This document shows positions 17,727 through 32,306 of a DNA stretch of 64,000 bases, in pieces. Within the stretch, counting starts at the first letter, position 1. Each line of letters begins with the position of its first letter. The translations under genes were made by a program, and so were the position numbers. The DNA is taken from positions 248,001 through 312,000 of the forward strand of contig JACKLF010000001.1 in the NCBI GenBank assembly GCA_024236055.1, given 5' to 3'. The notes under the pieces were generated by a model. It was not told the DNA's origin, did no database searches, and saw only the letters and a program-made list of their open reading frames with translations. Source of the stretch: Alphaproteobacteria bacterium. Lineage in GTDB: Bacteria > Pseudomonadota > Alphaproteobacteria > Micropepsales > Micropepsaceae.

Positions 17727-18300
17727 TGAGCGACGCAGGAACTACGACTGAAAGCTGCGCCCAAGGTTGTCGACGGCGCCAGGAAAGTATCGTGCACACC
17801 CTACTGAACTTCGAGAAAAAGGTGCGCTGAGGAGATCTTGCGCCAGGCCATTGTGAGGACCGGACGACCTGGTCGCCGATGTGGTCGTGCCGACCGAGGA
17901 AGTGCTGGAAGTGCGCCGCGGCCAGAAGGTCAAGGCCGAGCACAAGTTCCTGCCCGGCTATGTTCTGCTGAACGCCCGCCTGACGGACGAGGTCTATCAC
18001 CTGGTCAAGAACGTCGCGAAGGTCACCGGCTTCCTGGGCCAGAACAACAAGCCCATGCCGCTGCGCCAGGGCGAGGTTGAGCGCATCCTGAACCAGGCGA
18101 CCGAGAGCGCCGACCATCCCAAGTCGTCGATCACCTTCGAGATCGGCGAGCAGGTGCGTGTCGCCGACGGCCCCTTCACCTCCTTCACCGGCGTGGTGGA
18201 AGAGGTGGACGAGGACCGCAGCCGCCTGAAGGTCGCGGTGTCGATCTTCGGCCGCGCCACCCCCGTCGAGCTGGAATACACCCAGGTCGAGAAGATGTGA
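17726..18300 (+). pseudogene. nusG: Transcription termination/antitermination protein NusG, frameshifted in its N-terminal part
   Basis: NusG bridges RNA polymerase to Rho or to ribosomal S10. The start MSDAGTTTE is followed by shifted pieces (IVHTLLNFEKKV, EILRQAIV). From 17881 the frame is clean: VVPTEEVLEVRRGQKVKAEH, the HKFLPGYVLLN strand, then the KOW motif region VADGPFTSFTGVVEEVDEDR and a final EYTQVEKM. The ATGA overlap with secE indicates translational coupling. Length is near the usual 190 residues. Confidence 0.9.
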
Positions 18301-18303
18301 GTT

Positions 18304-18385
18304 TGGGGGCCTTTGGCCCCGCAAAGGTCGGTCCGGGACCGTGTCCGGACACCCCATGATCCCGCGGGAGACATCTTCGGATGTC
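18304..18385 (+). promoter_or_regulatory. Structured leader of rplKA (two hairpins, one with a UUCG loop)
   Basis: The 121-base nusG-rplK gap contains GGGGCC-TTT-GGCCCC near 18304-18319 and GACATC-TTCG-GATGTC at 18370-18385, a perfect stem capped by the very stable UUCG tetraloop. L1 represses rplKA by binding the leader mRNA in E. coli. Whether either hairpin mimics that site is inference. No U-tract follows. Confidence 0.4.
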
Positions 18386-18421
18386 GTTTGAACCGCTAAG
18401 CCGCGAAGGAGGCGGCGAGAA

Positions 18422-18850
18422 ATGGCAAAGAAGATTACCGGTTACGTCAAACTGCAGGTGCCCGCCGGCGCGGCCAATCCGTCGCCGCCGATCGGCCCCG
18501 CGCTGGGTCAGCGCGGCCTGAACATCATGGAGTTCTGCAAGGCGTTCAATGCCAAGACGCAGGACCAGGAAAAGAACATGCCGATCCCGGTGACCATCAC
18601 CGTGTTCTCGGACAAGTCTTTCACCTTCGAAATGAAGACGCCCCCGGCGTCCTATTTCCTGAAGAAGGCGGCCAAGCTGTCGTCCGGCTCCAAGACCCCG
18701 GGCATCGCGCCCGCCGGTTCGGTGACCCGCGCCCAGGTGCGTGAAATCGCCGAGACGAAGATGAAGGACCTCAACGCCAACGATATCGAAAATGCGATGC
18801 TGATGATCGAGGGCAGCGCCCGTTCGATGGGCATCACGGTGAGGGACTAA
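18422..18850 (+). CDS. rplK: 50S ribosomal protein L11
   Basis: L11 forms the GTPase-associated centre of the large subunit with 23S rRNA. The 142-residue product is complete, with GYVKLQVPAGAANPSPPIGP at the N-terminus and the RNA-binding C-terminal domain including GSVTRAQVREIA. A GAAGGAGGCGGCGAGAA ribosome-binding region precedes the ATG. This is an error-free island between damaged neighbours. Confidence 0.98.
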   Translation: MAKKITGYVKLQVPAGAANPSPPIGPALGQRGLNIMEFCKAFNAKTQDQEKNMPIPVTITVFSDKSFTFEMKTPPASYFLKKAAKLSSGSKTPGIAPAGSVTRAQVREIAETKMKDLNANDIENAMLMIEGSARSMGITVRD

Positions 18851-18855
18851 CCGCC

Positions 18856-19560
18856 ATGACCAGCAAGCGCTACAAGAAAGTCCTGGAAGGCGTGGACACC
18901 AACAAGGCCTATTCGGTTGAAGAGGCCGTCAAGCTGATCAAGGCGCGCGCCACCGCCAAGTTCGACGAGACCATCGAGGTTTCGCTGAACCTGGGCGTCG
19001 ACCCGCGTCATGCCGACCAGATGGTGCGCGGCGTGGTTTCGCTGCCGTCGGGCACCGGCCGCTCGGTGCGCGTCGCCGTCTTCGCCAAGGGCGCCAAGGC
19101 CGACGAGGCCAAGGCCGCGGGCGCCGACATCGTCGGCTCCGACGAACTGGCGGCCGAGGTTCAGGCCGGCAAGATCGACTTTGACCGCTGCATCGCCACC
19201 CCGGACATGATGGGTGTGGTGGGCCGTCTGGGCAAAGTGCTCGGGCCCCGCAACCTGATGCCCAACCCCAAGGTCGGCACCGTGACCATGGACGTCACCA
19301 AGGCGGTCAAGGACGCCAAGGGCGGCGCGGTAGAATTCCGCGTCGAAAAGGCGGGCATCGTGCAGGCCGGCGTCGGCAAGGCCAGCTTCACCGAGGACGC
19401 GATCATCGCCAACGTCAAGGCGTTCGTGGACAGCGTGATCAAGGCAAAGCCGTCGGGCGCCAAGGGCACCTATATGAAGAAGATTTCCATCTCCTCCACC
19501 ATGGGCCCGGGCGTGAAGATCGCCCTTGCCTCGGTGGATGCGACGGGCGCGGCCGCGTAA
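18856..19560 (+). CDS. rplA: 50S ribosomal protein L1
   Basis: L1 builds the mobile stalk near the ribosomal E site and can repress its own operon. The 234-residue product is full length, with the signature GVDPRHADQMVRG and the hinge segment around VGRLGKVLGPRNLMPNPK. It begins 5 bases after rplK stops and is clearly co-transcribed. Confidence 0.98.
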   Translation: MTSKRYKKVLEGVDTNKAYSVEEAVKLIKARATAKFDETIEVSLNLGVDPRHADQMVRGVVSLPSGTGRSVRVAVFAKGAKADEAKAAGADIVGSDELAAEVQAGKIDFDRCIATPDMMGVVGRLGKVLGPRNLMPNPKVGTVTMDVTKAVKDAKGGAVEFRVEKAGIVQAGVGKASFTEDAIIANVKAFVDSVIKAKPSGAKGTYMKKISISSTMGPGVKIALASVDATGAAA

Positions 19561-19595
19561 GGCCGCAGATTGAATTCCGGCGGCGATCGCCGGAA

Positions 19596-19665
19596 CTGTC
19601 TGAGGACTGCTGGAGGTCCCTTGGTTGGTTCGCCAAGAAGGACCCAAACGCTCCAGCACAGACAG
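19596..19665 (+). promoter_or_regulatory. Putative L10 leader (autoregulatory RNA of rplJL)
   Basis: In the 219-base rplA-rplJ gap, CTGTCTG plus CTGCTGGAG at 19596-19615 can pair with CTCCAGC plus ACAGACAG at 19651-19665. This makes a long interrupted stem enclosing GGTCCCTTGG and AAGGACCC. An interrupted long stem at this place is typical of the L10 leader bound by the L10-L12 complex, which represses translation of rplJL. The gap is followed by damaged sequence, so the downstream part is less reliable. Confidence 0.6.
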
Positions 19666-19779
19666 GAATGAACCGAAATTCGGAGGTGACCTGCAAGATC
19701 GGGTTTGGACCCTGGGGCAGGTTTTGAGCATAACAGGGTAGGCACGGGATCGCCAACGTTCTGTATGTAGGAGAGCAAA

Positions 19780-20282
19780 GTGGAAAAGCCAAGAAGGCGA
19801 AGTCGTCGAAGACCGAACCAGCCCTGCGAATGCTGGCTCGGTGGTGGTTGCCCACTACCTGGTCTGATGGTGGCCCAGATGAGCGATTCAGCGCGCGTAT
19901 GCGCGCGCCCAGGGCGCCCCCGTTCCGCGTGGCCAAAGAACCGTCTGGCGGTGCGCGCCTTAAAGGAACGCCAGAATGAAGGCATCACCCACCTGTTCAA
20001 GGCCTACGGCATCGCTGCCGCGATGATCCGTCGCCGCTTGAAGGTGGCTGCGGTTTCACGCCATGATAACGAGAAGCTCGTGATCCTGGGTGGTTTCGGT
20101 CGAAGCAGCGGCTCTGGACGCCGGGATGGGGTGAAAGCCTGGCGACCCTGCCGCCGCTCGATGAACCCAGGGTGACTGGCCTTTGAGGTAGGCCCTGGCG
20201 ACCAAGATCGCCGGTGTTCTGCAGGCGCCTGGCGGTCAGCTTGCCCGTGATCAGCGCCTATTCCAGCAAGGACGCTGCGTAA
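19780..20282 (+). pseudogene. rplJ: 50S ribosomal protein L10, frameshifted
   Basis: L10 anchors the L7/L12 dimers on the ribosome stalk. A GGAGAG ribosome-binding site precedes GTG at 19780. Pieces in changing frames include VAHY-like, VAQMSD, FRVAKNRLAVRALK, EGITHLFK, DNEKLVILGG and ATKIAGVLQA. The final codons GACGCTGCGTAA give the usual lysine/aspartate-alanine end. Length is near normal at about 165 codons, so the damage consists of small indels. Confidence 0.87.
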
Positions 20283-20336
20283 GGCACCACCGCTTACCAA
20301 CGTAAACATCCAAACCTGAACTCAAAGGAACTTTAA

Positions 20337-20711
20337 ATGTCGAAGATTGAACAGCTGGTCGAAGACCTGTCCCTGACCGTTCTGGAAGCCGCCGACCTGG
20401 CGAAGCTGCTGGAAGAAAGTGGGCGTCTCGTTGCCGCGCTCGTCGCCGTCGCTGCCGCCCTGGCGCTGCTGGTGGCGCTGCCCGGCTGCCGAGAAGATTG
20501 AGTTCACCGTCGTCCCGACCGGACGCTGGTGACAAAAGATCAATGTGGACTGGCGAAGTGCGCGCGATCACGGGCCTGGGCCTTCAAGGCGAAGCCAAGG
20601 ACCTGGCTCGAGGGCGCCCTAAGGAAGTGAAGGCTGACGTGCTGAAGGACGAAGCTGCGGAAGATCAAGAAGGCTTTGAAGACGCTGGTGCCAAGGTTTA
20701 TTTCGAAGTAA
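20337..20711 (+). pseudogene. rplL: 50S ribosomal protein L7/L12, frameshifted
   Basis: L7/L12 recruits translation GTPases. The start MSKIEQLVEDLSLTVLEAAD is intact, with in-frame reading to about LLEES. Then the alanine-rich hinge and the C-terminal domain (EKIEFTVV-like, VRAITGLGL, EAKDL, APKEVKADVLKDEA, ALEDAGAKV) appear in alternating frames. The inferred end is AAG-TAA at 20706-20711. It is in the standard place between rplJ and rpoB. Confidence 0.87.
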
Positions 20712-20874
20712 TAAGGAGGCAGCAGCGGTTGAAACCGCTCTGTCGTGCATATTTCGTTCACCTGACTTTCCTTCGGCGATCTGTTCGCCGGAGGGGCTGG
20801 TGGCGTTTGCCATTGGTTGAAACCGCTGGGTTTCCAGCTTCGCAGTAACGGCTTCTCGTAGCCGTAAAGGATCC
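20712..20874 (+). promoter_or_regulatory. rplL-rpoB intergenic region with palindromes
   Basis: AGCGGTT-GA-AACCGCT near 20724-20740 forms a perfect seven-base stem, and a second structure lies around TTCGGCGATCTGTTCGCCGGA. In many bacteria this gap holds a partial attenuator that lowers rpoBC relative to rplJL. The sequence is in a damaged patch, so exact folds are unreliable. Confidence 0.35.
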
Positions 20875-24970
<4,096 letters not shown>

Positions 24971-25052
24971 GGGCTGAACGCATCGCATATCCCCCCGCCT
25001 TAAGCCCGGCGATGGGCGGGGGGCTTCTCAAATCGGACGGAAAGGTTCGTAC

Positions 25053-29118
<4,066 letters not shown>

Positions 29119-29122
29119 GCTG

Positions 29123-29440
29123 TCATCGCGCAGGCGGGCTCTTTGGCGTCAAGAATTGGGCCGCCAGCAATGGCGGCCTTTTTCTTTTGGCGATATTATC
29201 TCTGACAAACCGCACCAAGCAATCTGGATTGTGTGCCACATCCCGGCGCCGATCGGCATCCCCATAGAGGGCACCCGCCACAAGCGCGCGACGCGTACCC
29301 AGCACCACGATCCAGAAGACAATGGGCCTTCGCTGCGGCTGAAACGGCCTGTCTGCATTTCGCCACGCCTGACAGCAGGGCGGTGATGACCTCATCGCCG
29401 CCCATCCCGCAACGAGGAAAAAGAGCATGACGGAGATCAT
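29123..29440 (-). pseudogene. Possible small membrane protein, probably frameshifted
   Basis: ATG at 29440 gives MISVMLFFLVAGWAA, then a mixed sequence; other frames show PIVFWIVVLG and HTIQIAWCGL, as if a membrane protein were broken by indels. The end of the frame overlaps the rpoBC terminator, so the true stop must be earlier. No family is recognised. Its start overlaps, as ATGA, the end of the small upstream frame in direct repeat A. Confidence 0.3.
29159..29188 (+). terminator. Rho-independent terminator of the rpoBC operon
   Basis: GGCCGCCA at 29159-29166, loop GCAA, and TGGCGGCC at 29171-29178 form a perfect eight-base stem followed by TTTTTCTTTT. It lies about 40 bases after the rpoC stop. 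Confidence 0.92.
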
Positions 29441-29625
29441 TTCGGCTTCGCCTTCGCCAGCTTCCCCAGTTTGGCCTCAAAGCGCGCCTTGTCCTCGTCG
29501 CACTCTAGGCGCTTGGCGAACGCAAAGGGCGTTGGCTAACGAGCAGCAGAGCAGCGGGTCAGTGGCTGTCCTGTCCCGGCATCTGCGGCAATCCGCATCG
29601 GCTTTTCTTCCGCATGTAGGAAGTT
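29436..29625 (-). repeat. Direct repeat A (copy of a small gene ending in CDED...AKAKPK)
   Basis: This segment resembles 30016-30200. Shared blocks include GTCCTCGTCGCACT, GGCGCTTGGCGA and the TCCCGGCAT region. On the minus strand it ends AKRLECDEDKARFEAKLGKL and then AKAKPK-stop, with the stop overlapping the next ATG. The upstream part is frameshifted. The protein family is not recognised. Confidence 0.55.
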
Positions 29626-29708
29626 TCCATATTGGTTGCGCAGGCCCACCAGTTAAGAACGTTTTTTCTTTGTGCGCCAACTTCGACAAACTGGCCGCCT
29701 GGACCAAA

Positions 29709-30020
29709 CTAGTCCGGCAGAACCACAATAGTTTCGCGTGCTTCCGTGCCCATTGATCCATATTTGCAGGTCACCTTGGCGCCCCGCATGAAGTCGGCCG
29801 CCTTCAGGATAGGTGTGACCACTTCGAACAAACGGTCGGCGCTGGGCCCGAACATGTAAAGAAAGCCGTCACTGCCGTCCGCTGCGACCTCCTCGCCGTC
29901 AAATTCTCCGGCATTCGCGGCGTTGATTGCCGCTTCCAATTTGTCTTCCAGCTCAAAAAGCCTCGTCAAATCCGTTGAGCCATAGCGGAAATGAACGATC
30001 AAGTTTTGTTCTTCGGTCAT
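29709..30020 (-). CDS. Hypothetical protein, 103 residues
   Basis: The frame MTEEQNLIVHFRYGSTDLTR...GSMGTEARETIVVLPD has balanced composition and reads as a small acidic alpha/beta protein: two strands, a helix rich in E, D and A, then VVTPILKAADF and VTCKYGS. Its ATG at 30020 overlaps the stop of the upstream reading frame in repeat B (ATGA). I do not recognise the family. Confidence 0.65.
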   Translation of the reverse strand: MTEEQNLIVHFRYGSTDLTRLFELEDKLEAAINAANAGEFDGEEVAADGSDGFLYMFGPSADRLFEVVTPILKAADFMRGAKVTCKYGSMGTEARETIVVLPD

Positions 30021-30200
30021 TTTGAAGGTTTCGCTTTCGTCCGCTTATCCAGCTTGGCGCACACGGCGCGCCCCGTCCTCGTCGCACTTAAGGCGCTTGG
30101 CGACACCACGGGGGAGGGGGCAGTGCATAAGCCCAGTATTGTCCCGTCCCGGCATCCGGGCAATCCACGCGGTTTTCCTTCCCGCCTTCAGGCGCTTACC
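30016..30200 (-). repeat. Direct repeat B (second copy of the small gene)
   Basis: On the minus strand this copy encodes AKRLKCDEDGAR and, after one frame correction, a lysine-rich end before a stop that overlaps the ATG of the 103-residue gene. It could begin at an ATG near 30213 (MPGKRLKAGRK). The layout is the same as repeat A: a small gene, an ATGA overlap, then another gene. Confidence 0.55.
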
Positions 30201-30277
30201 GGGCATTGGGGCCCGCCGCCAACATCCAACGGTGGATTCAGGAGGCGCGGCGGGCAGGGGCCCCCTATATTTGCCCC

Positions 30278-31696
30278 ATGACGCTGCCCGAACCCTTCAG
30301 CTGGTCCCGTGACGATGCCCGCGCCGGCAAACTGAACGGCAGATTCCTGATCGGCGTGCTGTCGACCGGCATCTACTGCCTGCCGTCCTGTCCGGCCCGC
30401 CCACCCAAGCCGGAAAATGTCCGCCTGTTTCCCACCGAGGCGTCCGCCCAGGCCGCGGGCCTGCGCGCCTGCAAGCGCTGCCGCCCCGACCTGTTCTACC
30501 GGGGGGAGGACGAAAACCTGGCCCTGTTCGATGGCCTGTCCGCCCGCGTCGCCGCCGATCCTGCCGGTGTGGCCGACGTCTCGGCTCTCGCGAAGATGGC
30601 CGGGGTCAGCCAGACCAAGCTGGGCGACCTGCTGCGCGACCATGCCCATCTGGCCCCCGCCCAGTGGCTGCGCCGCCGCCGCGTCGCCCATGCCGCCGCC
30701 GAGCTGTTGGCGACCCGAACCCGTATCGCCGAGGTCGGCTTCGGCGCGGGCTTTGAATCGGAGTCGGTCTTCCACCGCCAGTTCCTGGCCCAGATGCGCA
30801 TGACCCCAGGGGCCTGGCGCGCGCTGGACGGGGCCAGGACCTTCCTGCTGCATCTGCCGCCCGGCTACCGCGCCGCCGAGATTCTGGCCTATCACGCCCG
30901 CGACCCCGAGGGCCTGTCCGAGCGCAGCGAAGGCAACCGCATCTGGAAGGCCTTTGTCACTGACGACGGTCCCGCGGTGCTGGAAATCTCGCTGGAGAAA
31001 GAGGGCGCCTGGGTGAAGGTCCATGCCGAGCGCAAGCTGGGCCGCGCCGCGATGGCCGCGCTGCATGCCGCCGCGCTGCGCATGCTGTCCCTGACCAGCG
31101 AGGTCACGCCGTTCGAGACCCGCCATGCCGCCTTCGTGCGCCCGCGCCGGGGCCTGCGCCTGCCGCTGCTGCCCACCGGCTTCGACGCCTTGTGCTGGGG
31201 CATTATCGGCCAGCAGATCAACATCAAGTTTGCTGTCAGCTTGCGCCGGGAACTGATTGAAATTGCTGGCGAACCCGTTGGCCGCATGCGCGCGCATCCC
31301 ACCCCGGAAAGCGTTGCCAACATCGATGTTTCGGCGCTTCACGGCCGCCGCTATTCGCGGTCCAAGGCCGGCTATCTGATCGATGCCGCCCAGGCCGTGG
31401 CCAGGGGCGAGCTGGATATCGAGGGACTGGCAAACGGTTCGGCCATCGGCGCCGAAAAACGCCTGACCGCCCGGCGCGGCATCGGCACCTGGACGGCGCG
31501 CTATGTCCTGCTGCGCACCGGCTTTGCCGACGCCGCCCCGGTGGGCGACAGCGCGCTGGCCACCGCGCTGCAGCGGCTGCACGGTCTGGCGGCGCGGCCC
31601 GATCCCGACCAAGCCGCCCGGCTGATGAGCGCCTTTGCCCCCCATCGCAGCCTGGCGACCATGCACCTTTGGACGTCACTCAAGGAGGCCGTTTGA
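30278..31696 (+). CDS. Ada-type regulator fused to AlkA 3-methyladenine DNA glycosylase
   Basis: The 472-residue protein has three parts. Residues 1-75 are an Ada zinc domain with all four cysteines (TGIYCLPSCPARPP and ACKRCRPD), able in relatives to take methyl groups from phosphotriesters. Next is an AraC-type DNA-binding domain (VSALAKMAGVSQTKLGDLLR, then IAEVGFGAGFESESVFHRQF). The rest is an AlkA N-terminal domain plus HhH-GPD glycosylase, with CWGIIGQQINIKFA, RRGIGTWTARYVLLR and the catalytic-aspartate segment PVGDSALAT. The next gene overlaps as TGATGA. It probably senses and repairs methylated DNA and may regulate its own operon. Confidence 0.92.
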   Translation: MTLPEPFSWSRDDARAGKLNGRFLIGVLSTGIYCLPSCPARPPKPENVRLFPTEASAQAAGLRACKRCRPDLFYRGEDENLALFDGLSARVAADPAGVADVSALAKMAGVSQTKLGDLLRDHAHLAPAQWLRRRRVAHAAAELLATRTRIAEVGFGAGFESESVFHRQFLAQMRMTPGAWRALDGARTFLLHLPPGYRAAEILAYHARDPEGLSERSEGNRIWKAFVTDDGPAVLEISLEKEGAWVKVHAERKLGRAAMAALHAAALRMLSLTSEVTPFETRHAAFVRPRRGLRLPLLPTGFDALCWGIIGQQINIKFAVSLRRELIEIAGEPVGRMRAHPTPESVANIDVSALHGRRYSRSKAGYLIDAAQAVARGELDIEGLANGSAIGAEKRLTARRGIGTWTARYVLLRTGFADAAPVGDSALATALQRLHGLAARPDPDQAARLMSAFAPHRSLATMHLWTSLKEAV

Positions 31697-32199
31697 TGAA
31701 ACGCTACTGGGCCCCGATCACATCGCCCTTCCAGACCTTTGCCGCCTGGGTGGACGAGGAGGGGCGGCTGCTGCGCTTTCACCTGCGCGCCACCGGCGCG
31801 GCCAAGGTCGATCCCACGGCCGAGAAGAACGAGAAGAAGCTGGCCGCCATCCAGCGCCAGGTCGACGAATATGCCGCCGGCAAGCGCCAGGTCTTCGACA
31901 TGGAGCTGGCGATGGAAGGGCCCGACTTCGACAAAAAAGTCTGGAAGGCGCTGCTGAAGATCCCCTTCGGCACCACCTGTTCCTATGGTGCGGTGGCCAA
32001 GGCCATCGGCCATCCCACCGCCGCCCGCGCGGTCGGGGCGGCGAACGGCGCCAACCCCATCGCCCTGATCGTGCCCTGCCACCGGGTGATCGGCGCCAAC
32101 GGCAAGCTGACCGGCTATGGCGGCGGCCTGCCGCTCAAGCGCAAGCTGCTGGAGCATGAGGCGCGTGTCGCCGGGACCAAGTTCGATCTCTTTGGCTGA
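31696..32199 (+). CDS. ogt: Methylated-DNA--protein-cysteine methyltransferase
   Basis: This suicide enzyme transfers the methyl of O6-methylguanine to its own cysteine. The 167-residue protein has the active site IVPCHRVI with C128, the helix-turn-helix region IPFGTTCSYGAVAKAIGHP and the GYGGGLPLKRKLL finish. AAGGAGG at 31682-31688 lies well spaced before ATG 31696, which overlaps the TGA of the Ada/AlkA gene. The pair therefore covers O6- and N3-alkyl damage together. Confidence 0.95.
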   Translation: MKRYWAPITSPFQTFAAWVDEEGRLLRFHLRATGAAKVDPTAEKNEKKLAAIQRQVDEYAAGKRQVFDMELAMEGPDFDKKVWKALLKIPFGTTCSYGAVAKAIGHPTAARAVGAANGANPIALIVPCHRVIGANGKLTGYGGGLPLKRKLLEHEARVAGTKFDLFG

Positions 32200-32202
32200 T
32201 CA

Positions 32203-32289
32203 CCCTCCGTCGCAAGTCGGGTTTGCGTACCGCAAACACCTCCTTGCGCCACCTCCCCCTTCCATGTGCTTCGCGCAGAAGGGGGGAGC
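32203..32289 (+). repeat. Intergenic palindromic repeat, copy B
   Basis: CCCTCCGTCGCA, an inner stem (GTTTGCGTACCGCAAAC), then TTGCGCCACCTCCCCC and GGGGGGAGCAGGG. The order matches copies at 14493 and 56227. It fills most of the gap between ogt and the convergent TonB-receptor gene and could act as a bidirectional terminator. Confidence 0.6.
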
Positions 32290-32306
32290 AGGGCCTGAGT
32301 AGGCTG

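Noticed and set aside
29123..30277. Prophage or insertion sequence remnant after rpoC
   Set aside because: No transposase, integrase or terminal repeat of an insertion sequence is visible; only two similar small-gene copies and hypothetical frames.
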